Under the pieces are notes generated by a model. The model worked only from the letters and a program-made list of their open reading frames with translations, was not told the DNA's origin and did no database searches. The position numbers and the translations under genes are program-made. Shown here in pieces: positions 1 through 8,891 of a DNA stretch of 64,000 nucleotides (the first letter of the stretch is position 1; the number at the start of each line of letters is the position of its first letter). The stretch covers positions 124,001 through 188,000 of the forward strand of contig NZ_CP097155.1 in assembly GCF_023370075.1 (NCBI RefSeq), given 5' to 3'. This stretch comes from Deinococcus sp. QL22 (GTDB taxonomy: Bacteria > Deinococcota > Deinococci > Deinococcales > Deinococcaceae).

Positions 1-345
1 TCACGTTGTGGCCGGGCTATCTAAGGTTCGTTCGTGAAGAAGACCATCGCGCCACTCAACCCCTTGGAGTGGTGCCGAATCGTCTATAGACCAGCCGCTT
101 CGCACCGCTGCTCGAATAATCGCAGCGACAACGGCTGGAGTGACGGGGCGCGTCCCTTCAGGGCACCACTCAGAAAGCCAGGGATCTGGAGATTCAGGAA
201 GATGCACCACCAGACGACCTGTCCGTCTCTCAGGACTGAGTACCGTCAAGACACCCGCATCCTTCCCAGATTGGAAACGCCAGCTGTAGAGTTGCCCGTC
301 AATCGTAATGAAGCGGTAACCACGACGTTTCCTTGGCTGCCCCAT
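1..345 (-). CDS. Small hypothetical protein, 114 aa
   Basis: The reading frame is complete: ATG at 343-345 and TGA at 1-3. A purine-rich GGAG lies just upstream of the start. The N-terminus is very basic (MGQPRKRRGYRF) and is followed by a segment that looks like beta-strands, with ITIDGQLYSWRF and later LVVHLPESPDPW. The C-terminal half looks helical, with VAAIIRAAVRSGW. There is no signal peptide or membrane segment, so it is probably cytoplasmic. I do not recognise the family. It lies divergent from, and about 90 bp away from, the decayed methyltransferase. A link to that restriction-like locus is possible but not shown. Confidence 0.6.
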   Translation of the reverse strand: MGQPRKRRGYRFITIDGQLYSWRFQSGKDAGVLTVLSPERRTGRLVVHLPESPDPWLSEWCPEGTRPVTPAVVAAIIRAAVRSGWSIDDSAPLQGVEWRDGLLHERTLDSPATT

Positions 346-437
346 GACTCCATCCTATCTGAGAGGGAGCTGTCTTACCGTTTCAGTTGCTTAGGGTCTG
401 GGGGCACGACTAACTCTTTCCGTCATCCCTCAGGTGC

Positions 438-2233
438 TTGGTGTTACCTCATCAACCCTACGCACACCTTGGCATACAGGCCCTAGCCGTGAAGAAAGGG
501 GGCAAGCCCGCGGCGCTCGAAGCCGTGCAAGCCTTCCACACTCGACTAGGCACGCTAACCGTCCTTGATCCGGCCTGTGGCAGTGGGAATTTCCTCGTCG
601 TAGCCCTCGGTCTGCTGCTGGATTTGGAGCATGAAGTTCGCAGCCTAGGCTTTGAGCTGGGGGCCGGGCCGTTTGCCATGCCGCCGCAGATTCACCCCAG
701 CAACTTCGCGGCATCGAGATCGAAACCTTCGCGCACGAACTAGCGTCTGTCAGCGTGTGGATTTCGTATTTTCAATGGAAGGCAGCGCATGGGGGCGAGT
801 GGGAGACGCCGGTGCTGCAACGGCTGGACACGATTCAGAACCGGGATGCGCTCTTGAATGAGGACGGCACGGAAGCGCAGTGGCCGGACGCCCAGTACAT
901 TGTCGGGAATCCACCGTTTCTGGGTAAGAAAAAACAGGGGCCAAAGCTGGGGCGGCCCTATGTGGACGCCCTTCGGGATACCTACATGGGCCGCGTTGCC
1001 AAAAGCAGTGACTTGGTCTGCTACTAGCTCGAAAAGGCGCGGGCCGCCATTGAGCAGGGGACGACGCACCGCGCAGGACTGATCAGCACCAACTCCATCA
1101 ATATGCTGGGAAACCGGGCGGCGCTGGAACGCATTAACGCCAGCGGAGCTATATTCCGGGCGTGGCCAGACTTGCCGTGGGTGCAAGATGGAGCCGCGGT
1201 GCGGGTGGCCGCAGCTGCGTTTGACGGTGGGCAGGAATCAGAGCGGTTGATGGGCAGGCTGATCGCAGAGGGGAAACCCGGGGAGCTTGCGGTACTCACC
1301 CTTGTTCCAGCCATTCACGCCAACTTGTCCACTGGCTCCAATGTGGCCGAGGCAGTGCGTCTTCCGGCCAATCTGGGTCTTAGCTTTCAGGGCGTTAAGT
1401 TAGCTGGAGCGTTCGACATCACCCGAGCGACAGCTCGCGCTTGGCTGACGCTGCCCAATCCAGATGGGGCCAACAATGCCAACGTGCTGCGTCTCCTCCT
1501 GAACGGCGACGACCTGACGGACGTGCGCGGCGACACTTGGGTGATTGATTTTGGCAGCCGGACGGAAGCGGAAGCGGCGCGGTATGCGGTGCCGTTTATC
1601 CATGTGGTTGAGCATGTAAAGCCTGTGCGTCTCCTCAATAACCGCAAGTCGCAACGTGATCGATATTGGCAATTTGCTGAGTTCCGTCTTGGGATGCGCC
1701 GCGCCCTCGCGCCCCTGTCCCGCTATCTCGCCACGTCCATCGTCGCCAAGCACCGGGCGTTCGTGTAGTGCTTGGCGCGGGACTTGCCTTCAGGCCGCCT
1801 GGTGGTGGTGGCCAGCGATCAGGACTGGATGCACGGGGTGCTGAACAGTCAGGCACATCTCCATTGGGCAGCAGCCAATTCCAGCACGCACGGGAAAGGC
1901 AACGATTTGGTTTACACCTCCACGACGTGCTTTGAAGCCTTCCCCTTTCCGCAGTGGGCGCCCACCACGCAAGACGCTGTCGCTCAGGCTGCTCGCTTCG
2001 TGGAGCAGGCCAGAGCCGGGCTCAGAGCGCAGGGGCTGACCTTAACTAAGATGTACAACGCCTTGGCACAGGTTCAGGGCACCATGTCACCTGCCTACAC
2101 CCTGCAATCAGCCCATACTCGACTGGATACCACCGTGGCTGCTGCTTACGGCTGGGAGTGGCCGTTGGCTAAAGATGAGGTGCTGGCCCGCTTGCTGGCG
2201 CTGAATCTGGAACGCGCTGCTGTGGTGAGCTAA
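438..2233 (+). pseudogene. Decayed MmeI-like (type IIL) DNA methyltransferase
   Basis: Motif I (LDPACGSGNFL) is near 570-600 and motif IV (VGNPPFLGKK) is near 903-930. This order and the surrounding text fit the COG1002/MmeI-like class of N6-adenine methyltransferase-restriction fusions. The N-terminal nuclease and helical part is absent: the frame opens only shortly before motif I. A 1-nt deletion near 705-710 moves the frame after HPSNF, and the continuation GIEIETFAHELASVSVWI is clear in the next frame. In-frame TAG codons follow at 1025-1027 and 1766-1768. The C-terminal part (to LERAAVVS, stop 2231-2233) is the target-recognition and tail region. With three lesions and a lost 5' end, the gene cannot make active enzyme. 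Confidence 0.85.
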
Positions 2234-2240
2234 ATCTTGA

Positions 2241-2266
2241 CGTCGCCCCCGCCCCAGCTTCGGCTA
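2241..2266 (+). terminator. Truncated UUCG-type hairpin terminator
   Basis: The left arm and loop of the recurring CCCCGCCCCAGCTTCGGCT hairpin lie 8 bp after the methyltransferase stop. The right arm is missing because the first IS630-type unit begins at the TA at 2265-2266. The insertion therefore probably destroyed the terminator. Confidence 0.6.
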
Positions 2267-2394
2267 GTGCATCACCACAGGCATGTCTGGGGCTATGACT
2301 TGTGAATGATGAGAATAGGTGGTGTGTTTTGGAGAGCGAGAGATCAGTATCCGACGGCGATGGTTTTTCATTAGATATGCCTGTGGCCGTCCAC
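2267..2394. mobile_element. 128-bp MITE-like IS630 derivative
   Basis: The left end (after TA 2265-2266) and the right end (before TA 2395-2396) resemble the termini of the adjacent full IS630 element: the shared text is CCACAGGCATGTCT on the left and ATGCCTGTGGCCGTCCAC on the right. There is no coding capacity between them. TA on both sides is the IS630/Tc1 target signature. Most likely a non-autonomous internally deleted derivative, mobilised by the neighbouring type of transposase. Confidence 0.6.
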
Positions 2395-2396
2395 TA

Positions 2397-3572
2397 GTGG
2401 ACAGCCACAGGCATGTCTGTAGTTATTCTCACGCTGGGTCGTGCCGTCCGAGCTTCTCCCGCGCAGCTGGTGTTGAGAATTGCCAGTTCACGCGCACCGC
2501 CCGCGCATTGCGGTCGGTTTCCCAGGCCTGTATCTCACGCTCGACGGCCTCTTTGCTGGCCAGACGTTGCCCAAGACACTGACGTTGCAGGGCCGACCAT
2601 TCGAGTTCGGCCATGTTCAGCCAAGACGCATGTTTTGGCGTGTGTACCCACTCAAATCGACGAGTCAATGGCCGGGCTTCCTCTGCCGGAAGAGGTTGAT
2701 ATAACGCCGCTGGGCTGTGTGTCGACAGCTGATCCAGGACGAGTGTGATCTTCTCTGCCTCGGGAGAGCGTCACTCCAGGCTCTGGAGTTGCGCTGCGAA
2801 CTCCGCATTTCCTCGTCGCTCGGTCACCGTGACCGTACGTTGACCCGTCAGGGGTTCGAAGGCCACGAAGAAATTCACCGTGCCGCACCGCTTGTCTTCA
2901 TGATCCACCCGTGCCGGGATTCCCGGCACGGGTGGCCATGGCTCACGGACATGATCAAGCAGCTGGTAGGATGTTTCATCGAAGCAGATGACCGGCCGCG
3001 AAGCGTCGTAGGGCTGAGCATACGTGTCCAGCACAGCTTCCATGCGCCAGACGAAGTCCGCGCCTACCTGAGCGACACACCCACTTTGAACTTGCCACGG
3101 TCCCTGCGCGTTTTTTTCAGTGTGCGCCGCACCGTCTCGTCACTACTACTGTCCACCACGCCTAAGGTCACCAGACGATCCGCCAAGAGCTGCATCGTCC
3201 ACTTCTCCCGACCATCAGGTGCCCGACAGACTTCGGCAATCAGGATCGCCGTCTGCTGAGGATCCAGTTTCGGGGGCTGCTGAGGACGCTCTTTTTCGTA
3301 CAGGGCAGCCTGCAGGCCGCCCTCAGCGTCCTTCTTGCGAATGGATGCCACAGTCGCAGCATTGACGCCCTGACGCTGGGCCACCTCCTGATCGAGGAGC
3401 CCTTGCTCGCTCAGCAACAGCAGACGTGCGCGGGTCATGACCCGCGCACTGTGCACGCCTTTGCGCGTCATGTCCGTCAGCTGTTGCCGCTCATCGTCAC
3501 TCAGCTTCACAACCCACTGCTTCTGTCGTCCCATTCCTGAGTCTAACCCATGTCATGCCTGTGGCTGTCCAC
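2397..3572 (-). mobile_element. IS630-family element a, 1176 bp
   Basis: The termini are near-perfect inverted repeats (GTGGACAGCCACAGGCAT at the left, its complement at the right). TA dinucleotides at 2395-2396 and 3573-3574 flank it. The right TA is shared with the next IS630 element, so one element inserted exactly at the end of the other. Length and structure are typical of the family. Confidence 0.88.
2429..3534 (-). pseudogene. IS630 transposase (A7 frameshift plus nonsense codon)
   Basis: The N-terminal helix-turn-helix part runs from ATG at 3534 to a stop at 3064-3066. A run of seven A residues (T7 at 3111-3117 on the plus strand) would allow a -1 shift into the frame that reads LKKNAQGPWQVQSGCV and then the DDE domain (ICFDETSYQLL, LVLDQLSTHS, NMAELEWSALQ). 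Such A6/A7 slippage is known for transposases of several IS families. In the shifted frame a single TGA at 2771-2773 interrupts the catalytic domain between the first and second Asp, and the frame is otherwise open to 2429. The shift is probably programmed, but the TGA makes this copy dead. Confidence 0.8.
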
Positions 3573-3574
3573 TA

Positions 3575-4921
3575 GTGGGTCACTTGGTCAAGGTGTAAGG
3601 TTTGAAGATGCCTCGTCGCCAGAAAAATCCGCTGCGTCCCCTGACGGATCAAGAACGTCTGGAATTGGAGCGATTCAGCCGATCGCATCACGGTGCTGTG
3701 GTGGTTGTCGGGCGCGCCAAGGTGTTACTAGGCGTTTCCGCTGGTCTGCCCTATACCCAGGCGGCACAAGAGGCGGGTCGAACCTCAGGGGATGGCGTGG
3801 CTCACTTGGTCGCGCGATTCAACCAACACGGTCTCCAGGCACTGGCAACACGTTCAGGTGGACGTCCTCCCCGTACTTACGGTTCCGCTCAGCGGAACCG
3901 TATTCTCGACACGGCCCGTCGTCCGCCGGATCGAGAACAGGACGGGACGGCGACGTGGTCGCTCTCGACACTGCAACGGGTCTTGCGCCGTGAGCCGGGC
4001 TTTGAGCAGCTCAGTACGTACACGATCCTGGGTGTGTTACACGAGGCTGGCCTCACGTGGCAGCGAGACCGAACGTGGTGCGAGACGGGAGTGGCGCAGC
4101 GACAACGCAAGAGTGGCGTGGTGAAGGTGACTGACCCCAATGCTGAGGCGAAAAAAAGCTGATTGAACGGGCCTATCTCGAAGCTGAACTTGGTGGAGTC
4201 GCGGTGTGGACGGAAGATGAAGCTGGCCCCTATCAGGCCATTCCCCACCTCGGGTCCAGTTGGCAACCGCAAGGCGAACCTGCTCGTCAGTCTCACGAAT
4301 ACATTCGAGCGGGCACTGCCAAGTTGTTGACCCTCTTCCACCCCGCCAGCGGAGCAGTCCGCGTTCAAGGCGTCACGAGCTGCACGAATGCCGTGCTGCA
4401 TCCTTGGATGCAGCAGACCCTGACCGACATCTTGGCGAGTCTGCCGGAGGCAACACCGTTGCCTCCGGCAGAAAACCGAGCCATTTGGGAGCGTTGGCAG
4501 GAAGGACTGAGTGTGAAATGGACGTTGCGAGAGAGTTTGCCCCCCCTGCGGATGTTGCTGGTGTTGGACAATCTGAGTGGACACAAGACGCCGAAACTGG
4601 TGCACTGGTTGATGGCACAGGGCATCATGCCGCTCTATACGCCCATCGCAGGCAGTGGGTTGAACATGGCCGAGTCCATTCAACGCATCCTCGTCCGCCG
4701 CGCGCTCGCAGGTCAGTCGCCGACGAGTCCGACACAACTCATCAAGTGGTTGGAAGCCACGGCACGAGGATGGAATCAGCACCCGACACCCTTTATCTGG
4801 GGAGGCAAGCGACGAGCCCGCCGTCAGCGGGCTCGGACACAACGACATCCTCTGGGTGGTTCTGGTGCCTATACCCTACAGGTCATCCACTGAATCCTTA
4901 TGCCTTGACCAAGTGACCCAC
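3575..4921 (+). mobile_element. IS630-family element b, 1347 bp
   Basis: The ends are inverted repeats (GTGGGTCACTTGGTCAAGG on the left; the right end reads CCTTGACCAAGTGACCCAC). TA at 3573-3574 and at 4922-4923 flank it. It is a different subgroup from the left neighbour, judging by the end sequence and transposase. Confidence 0.88.
3608..4893 (+). CDS. IS630 transposase, expressed by -1 frameshift
   Basis: Start ATG 3608 ([12 protein letters not shown]). The first frame encodes the helix-turn-helix half and ends at TGA 4160-4162. Seven A residues at 4151-4157 allow a -1 shift ([17 protein letters not shown]), after which the catalytic half stays open to TGA 4891-4893. The DDE triad is visible: [21 protein letters not shown] and [12 protein letters not shown]. 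No other lesion was found, so the element may be active. I treat the shift as programmed because A7 sits exactly at the frame change. A sequencing indel in the homopolymer is the alternative. Confidence 0.78.
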
Positions 4922-5153
4922 TAGCAGGTAGCGGCCACTCCTATACACTTCGTTTTCCCCCTATGATTTGATTGGTGGGGGGGCCACCCCTCCGTAAACT
5001 CAACTTTGCAAAAACGTCATCCCCAGAGCACGGACGGACGCTCAACTGGGGCATGTCGGAACCGTTCTCCTTCCACACTTCTGAACGTGCCCTGGGCTTC
5101 TCTGCGAGTTGGCCCGTCAAAGGTCAGCCTCCCTTGCTCTTTCAGCTTGATCT

Positions 5154-5375
5154 ATGAACGTTGTGAGTCACACTCCCGAGGAGGTGACCGTGGAAATGGA
5201 AGGGCACACCATCGTATTGGTGCGCTGCCTGGATCGCTACATTGCTCATGCCAATGGCCTGAAACAGGGCGGCGGCGAGCAGATCGAAATCTGGGAAGAC
5301 GAAGAGGGAACGGTGATCCGCCTGAGCCGAGCCCTGACCCCCGGCCTCGCTTGGACAGCTCAGCGGTGGGTGTGA
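5154..5375 (+). CDS. 73-aa protein of inverted two-gene module, copy 1
   Basis: A small acidic protein with strand-rich text: CLDRYIAHANGL and then EQIEIWEDEEGTVIRLSRA. Its paralogue at 11864-12085 shares the start MNV, the core CLDRY.AH.N.L, GGEQ and WEDE.GTVIRLS, and the end. That conservation supports the start at 5154. No signal peptide or membrane segment. The coiled-coil gene starts 50 bp downstream on the same strand, and the same order and spacing recur in the other copy, so the two genes form an operon-like module. I do not recognise the family. It may bind or regulate the coiled-coil partner, but that is inference. Confidence 0.75.
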   Translation: MNVVSHTPEEVTVEMEGHTIVLVRCLDRYIAHANGLKQGGGEQIEIWEDEEGTVIRLSRALTPGLAWTAQRWV

Positions 5376-5425
5376 GGTGAAACCCCGCGTCACTCCACCG
5401 CTCCCTTGTGCTCTACACTCCCGGA

Positions 5426-6271
5426 ATGACTCCTCCCAAAGAGACTGGGCTCCCCCCAGAATTTGATCTTCGCGCTGAACGGACGTCGTTCTCAACGGCC
5501 CGTGAACATGTTGGGGCGGCAGGGTTGGAGCAACTCCATATTCTGGAGGAGACCATTGCCGCTGGACGCGAACAGATCGGGGTGACCCAGGCTTTACGGC
5601 AAGTGCTGGCGTCGACCTTGGAGCAGCAGCGTTCCACGCCGCTGGCACAGGTGGGGTCGGCCGCTGCCGCTCAGCAAGCGACGCTGCAAGGCATTGTTGC
5701 TTCCGGTCAGGCGCAATTGGCCACCGCGCACGCCCTGCGGCTCACCATCCAACGGGTCTTGGCCCAGGTTCGCGAAACCCCGATAGAAGACATCAGTGGT
5801 CACGTGTTGACGACCCTCAGTGTCGCGGTGCATCAACAGGCCCAAGATTTGCAAGACATTATTGAAGCGGCGGTCGGGCAAGCCAACTCGCTCGAGCAGA
5901 TCGCCCGGTTGGAACAGATCAGCGCCCAAGCGGAAGCCCGGCTGCGGGAGGCGGAGCACACCCGCAGCGAACATGACTTGGTGGCCTTGGAACAGCACGC
6001 CACTCGAACCCTCAATTACATTCGCCGCCTCGAACGGGAGGGGCAGACCCATGCGGCGCAGAGAGAGGAGCTGATGGAGGAAGCCCACACCGCTGAACAG
6101 CATATTGCTGAGTTGGAGGAAACGAATGCGGTGGATCAACGGGAAATTACCCGGTTAGAAGACGAACGCGACGTGAGGAGAGGGCAGCAGCGGGCGTTGG
6201 ACACCGCGGCTGAGCAGCTTCAGCAGGACTTGGGAGACTTGCGGCAGCACGCTGATAAGTCAGCTCAGTAA
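5426..6271 (+). CDS. Coiled-coil protein of inverted two-gene module, copy 1
   Basis: 281 aa, without signal peptide or membrane segment. The first 30 residues are proline-rich and polar, followed by a conserved AR.HVGAAGL. From about residue 40 to the end the protein is almost entirely heptad-like helix, with long Glu/Gln/Leu/Ala runs such as IAELEETNAVDQREITRLEDE. The paralogue at 10964-11809 has the same length and matches along its whole length, which fixes the start at 5426 rather than the upstream GTG at 5408. Such proteins often act as scaffolds, but no known family (SMC, TelA, phage shock) is recognisable. Confidence 0.75.
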   Translation: MTPPKETGLPPEFDLRAERTSFSTAREHVGAAGLEQLHILEETIAAGREQIGVTQALRQVLASTLEQQRSTPLAQVGSAAAAQQATLQGIVASGQAQLATAHALRLTIQRVLAQVRETPIEDISGHVLTTLSVAVHQQAQDLQDIIEAAVGQANSLEQIARLEQISAQAEARLREAEHTRSEHDLVALEQHATRTLNYIRRLEREGQTHAAQREELMEEAHTAEQHIAELEETNAVDQREITRLEDERDVRRGQQRALDTAAEQLQQDLGDLRQHADKSAQ

Positions 6272-6302
6272 CGCTGTGGGGAGAGGGAGCGGCAGCAGGG
6301 CG

Positions 6303-6340
6303 ACATTGGCTCCTGCTTCGGCTGGATGGCGGGGCCTCTG
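6303..6340 (+). terminator. UUCG hairpin after the coiled-coil gene
   Basis: A variant of the recurring hairpin (TGCTTCGGCTGG core) lies about 35 bp after the stop of the coiled-coil gene and about 116-120 bp before the first A gene. It has no strong T-run here, so termination strength is uncertain. Confidence 0.45.
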
Positions 6341-6455
6341 ATCACCCAGCTGCTCTTCATGAGGTTCTAGGAGTCGAGTTAGCTTCCCTCTCTACCCTGA
6401 GAAGCATGAGATGCCTCACGTCCTCGCCTTACTGGGGCCTGCCTGTAGGTGCACG

Positions 6456-6683
6456 ATGAAAACGGGAGAATGGGCAGTGTGGGTGAACCATCTGCCAGCA
6501 GAGCCGAGCGAACTTCAACAGGTCGTGGCCCAACTGCAGCGCCAAGTGGGGCAAGCAGAAGACCGTTTGGCCAACGTCTTGATCATGGGGGGCAACAGTC
6601 AAGCCCACCGGTACACCCGAATTGAGATTGCGGAGCTCAACAGCAAACTTCTCTGGCTTCAGCGTCAGGTGCCTCGTGCTTGA
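6456..6683 (+). CDS. Small gene A, copy 1 (75 aa)
   Basis: The family pattern in all five copies is W..WV..LP..P.EL, then AE.RLA.VL..GGN..AHR.T.IE.A.LNSKL. The C-terminal two thirds looks helical and amphipathic; there is no membrane segment. I chose ATG 6456 over the upstream ATG at 6411 because the other copies start at the matching position (for example GTG 19460), and the extra N-terminal text is not conserved. It is followed after 77 bp by gene B. Product unknown; possibly a small helical adaptor or antitoxin-like partner of B. Confidence 0.7.
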   Translation: MKTGEWAVWVNHLPAEPSELQQVVAQLQRQVGQAEDRLANVLIMGGNSQAHRYTRIEIAELNSKLLWLQRQVPRA

Positions 6684-6760
6684 GTGCTCCGCTGTTCTGG
6701 GTCAGTGGAGGGGCAGACTGAGTCAGGGCGAGCAGCGGGAAGAGCGTGTCGTGGGGCTCA

Positions 6761-7024
6761 ATGCACCCGCGTGATCTCACCCCTGCCGAACTCGCTGACT
6801 TGCTTGACGATGCTTACCGCGAAGACCGGGGGTTGGGAACCGCCGGTCTTGAGGCCAAGGTGCGCCTTGAGCTGGCCGATCATCTGGGCTGCCATCCTGA
6901 GCTACAAGCACAGGTGTGGGAGGTTTGGCAGGAGATGCTGATCTTGGAAGGCGACGTGGAAGAAGGGGATGCTCTGTTCTGGCTGGACGTAGAGTTTGTG
7001 GAACCGTGCCCAGAACAGAGCTAA
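6761..7024 (+). CDS. Small gene B, copy 1 (87 aa)
   Basis: An acidic protein with a strongly conserved start, MHPRDLTP.ELADLL, a middle DR.L......VR.ELAD.LGCHP, and an end GDVEE.DA..WL.VEFVEPCP. It has two conserved Cys residues (in GCHP and EPCP) and many Trp, Asp and Glu residues. It is predicted to be cytoplasmic and mostly helical. ATG 6761 is chosen because the conserved block begins there; an in-frame GTG at 6746 would add five unconserved residues. Four intact copies occur in the window. The family is not one I recognise. Confidence 0.7.
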   Translation: MHPRDLTPAELADLLDDAYREDRGLGTAGLEAKVRLELADHLGCHPELQAQVWEVWQEMLILEGDVEEGDALFWLDVEFVEPCPEQS

Positions 7025-7102
7025 AGCCCCGCGATAACACTGCAGCAACAGGGAGATTTTTGCTGTCAGGATCTGGAGAGAGGTTCAGGTGCACGCTGAA
7101 TC

Positions 7103-7213
7103 ATGCCCAAAGAGAAGCCAACTCCGCCGCCCCCAGTCCCTGAACCCGACACCAGTGGCGGTAGGGGCGGGTCACTCAGAGCAGAGGAAACCGCCTCCAT
7201 CCACAGCTGGTGA
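7103..7213 (+). CDS. Proline-rich micro-ORF C, copy 1 (36 aa)
   Basis: It starts MPKEKPTPPPPVPEPDTSGG and lies about 80 bp after gene B. The copy-2 repeat has the same ORF at 16038-16109, with conservative changes in the N-terminal 20 residues but a different end. That conservation suggests it may be translated. It is too short for any family assignment. Confidence 0.35.
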   Translation: MPKEKPTPPPPVPEPDTSGGRGGSLRAEETASIHSW

Positions 7214-7296
7214 AGGCGTGAGCGGTGGCCCCGTGCGTGAGGGGCTGCCACAGGTCAAAGGGACGGAAGCGCGGCGCAGGTAGTAATCGTTGTGCT

Positions 7297-7503
7297 TCAG
7301 TTAAATTGACAGGGACGCAAGTGTTGGGCCTCGTGCTGCAAGCCTTGCAGTTCAAAGATCGATTGCGAGGTGATGGCTTTGACCAAGAGGTACACTAGGC
7401 GGTTAAAGCGCTCATCCTCTGTGGCCTTGCTTTTGGGGAGGAGCTGTGGAGTCTGCAACAGCGCCAGCAAGGTGTCTTGGCGCTGTTCTTCTAGAGCTTT
7501 CAT
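7297..7503 (-). CDS. Hypothetical small protein, 68 aa (uncertain)
   Basis: A helical, charged reading frame (RQDTLLALLQTPQLLPK, then DERFNRLVYLLVKAI). There is no clear ribosome binding site before the ATG at 7503. It could be a real small gene or the remains of a longer one. No family recognised. Confidence 0.35.
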   Translation of the reverse strand: MKALEEQRQDTLLALLQTPQLLPKSKATEDERFNRLVYLLVKAITSQSIFELQGLQHEAQHLRPCQFN

Positions 7504-7637
7504 CCAGGCAGTGTAAAAAGGCCTTGAGAAAGGGAAATAACTTCTCCATGAAGGGGAGGAATTGAGGCTTAAAGGTAATGCCTCACTGGGCTTAAGGCTG
7601 AGTTTAGCTTTGAACTCCGTCCTGGTTGGCCCTTCAC

Positions 7638-7678
7638 AGCGTGCCCCCGCCTCCGCTTCGGCTGTGGGCGTTTTTGCG
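7638..7678 (+). terminator. UUCG hairpin with T-run
   Basis: GC-rich arms around a CGCTTCGGCTG core are followed by GGGCGTTTTT, a Rho-independent terminator pattern for plus-strand transcription, perhaps the end of the transcript carrying A, B and C. Confidence 0.6.
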
Positions 7679-7695
7679 TTTAGGGCAGAGCAGCC

Positions 7696-7890
7696 TTATT
7701 TATGCCGGTTGTCTCTTCTCCACTTTAGCTCCTGCCTGATGGCCTCTCGCTCCAATTGTCGCGATGCCAGCTCTAAAGCCATCCGTTCAGTCTTCCTGTG
7801 CTGCTCTCTCACACGCTCCATACGCTCTGCCAATACGTTCTCTTCCTCTGACGGAGGCCACATACCACAGTCAAACACAGACCAACTCAT
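7696..7890 (-). CDS. Hypothetical helical protein, 64 aa
   Basis: An AGGAGAGG stretch precedes the ATG at 7890 at acceptable spacing. The protein is highly charged and helical from about residue 15 (ENVLAERMERVREQHRKTER, then LEREAIRQELKWRRDNR). No signal, membrane segment or family recognised. Confidence 0.5.
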   Translation of the reverse strand: MSWSVFDCGMWPPSEEENVLAERMERVREQHRKTERMALELASRQLEREAIRQELKWRRDNRHK

Positions 7891-8001
7891 TCTGTGTGGC
7901 CTCTCCTAAAAGGTTCAGTTCATTTCCTCTCCCCGCACAACAGTGAAGGTCAATGGACACGGCTCAGCTTGAAAGGGAGTAAGGTTGAGCTTGAGGTGCT
8001 T

Positions 8002-8238
8002 ATGAAACCTGTAGACCGAGTCTGTGGTTCATTGGCATTAACCATCTATCACGTGAGGCAATACCCCACGGCGGCACGGGAAGCGGAAGTGGCCCGTCTC
8101 CGACGACTCTTTATTGACCTGTGGGTCTCGCTCGCCGTCGGGCGGATTTCGGCGAAGCAGGCTGAACCGCACTTTGATGCCCTCGAGCAGGACATGTTGC
8201 GCTGTCGAGCTTACGAAGAACCTCCAGCGGCTGCATGA
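8002..8238 (+). CDS. Hypothetical protein, 78 aa
   Basis: ATG 8002 is preceded by TTGAGGTG. The text includes TIYHVRQYPTAAREAEVARL and LFIDLWVSLAVGRISAKQAE, suggesting two or three amphipathic helices. It runs convergent to the response regulator gene, from which it is separated by a bidirectional hairpin. Unknown function. Confidence 0.5.
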   Translation: MKPVDRVCGSLALTIYHVRQYPTAAREAEVARLRRLFIDLWVSLAVGRISAKQAEPHFDALEQDMLRCRAYEEPPAAA

Positions 8239-8273
8239 GCGAGACACCGCCTGCAGATCGCGTACTCTTGGAA

Positions 8274-8305
8274 AAATCAAAGGCGATCCCCCACGGGTCG
8301 CCTGT
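8274..8305 (-). terminator. Bidirectional hairpin terminator after response regulator 1
   Basis: The inverted repeat AAAGGCGA...TCGCCT lies about 45 bp beyond the stop of the minus-strand response regulator. The same kind of hairpin follows the second response regulator at 9714-9742, and a related one is at 19040-19069. Confidence 0.6.
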
Positions 8306-8346
8306 TGTGTTTGCCCTGCTCAGCTGGAGCCTACGTCGGTGCCGTT

Positions 8347-8811
8347 TCAGTCCTTGAGCCTGATGGATGAGGTGCTCTCCATGGAGAGAGGCGTCGGCCA
8401 ATTCAGCAAGCGGCTCCTCGTCCAGAACTCGACAAGGCTCTCGATTTGCCGGAGAAACTGGGAGAAGTCCACTGATTTCACTACATACGAGTTGGCAAAC
8501 AACGAGTACGCCTGTGTTACATCCTGGGCCGCAAGGGAGGTCGTCAACATCACCACCGGAATGGATTTCAATCGGGCATCCGTTTTCATGGCCTTCAGCA
8601 CTTCGAAACCGTTCATCTTGGGCATGTTGATGTCGAGCAACACGATATCTGGGTAGACGGCATCTGAGAGCCACATGGCATTCAGAGCGGCCTGACCGCT
8701 CTGATAGGTCGTCACCGTCACTTTGTCATTGAAGGTGGCAAACACCTCTTCGGCCAAGAGCAGGTCAGGAACACTGTCATCAATTACGAATACATGCAGT
8801 CGCCGGGTCAT
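8347..8811 (-). CDS. Single-domain response regulator, copy 1
   Basis: 154 aa, a CheY/Rcp1-like receiver domain without an output domain. The acidic pocket D11-D12, the phospho-acceptor D60 in IVLLDINMP, T90/T91 in MLTTS and K112 in YVVKS are all present, so it should accept phosphate from a histidine kinase. The C-terminal extension (EFWTRSRLLNWP) is typical of Rcp1-type receivers that pair with phytochrome-like kinases. No kinase gene is adjacent. The paralogue at 9797-10261 has the same length and orientation. Confidence 0.88.
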   Translation of the reverse strand: MTRRLHVFVIDDSVPDLLLAEEVFATFNDKVTVTTYQSGQAALNAMWLSDAVYPDIVLLDINMPKMNGFEVLKAMKTDARLKSIPVVMLTTSLAAQDVTQAYSLFANSYVVKSVDFSQFLRQIESLVEFWTRSRLLNWPTPLSMESTSSIRLKD

Positions 8812-8883
8812 CGCGGTGTCACGGTAGAGGTTCCGCTCTTCCCTTCATCTGACATAGAACTGTCACCCTCACGGTTAGGATTG

Positions 8884-8891
8884 GGGGGCCT
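8884..8891. repeat. IS1 target-site duplication, left copy
   Basis: GGGGGCCT is found here and again at 9663-9670, immediately outside the two IS1 ends. An 8-bp duplication fits the IS1 family (8-9 bp). Confidence 0.8.

Larger units (their letters stand above)
6329..7155 (+). repeat. A-B cassette repeat, copy 1
   Basis: This segment carries the hairpin right arm, a conserved leader, gene A, gene B and the proline-rich ORF C. It is nearly identical to 17785-18518 up to about 40 bp after gene B, and closely similar to 15279-16108 through ORF C. Both encoded proteins are identical to those of copy 3. Confidence 0.85.
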
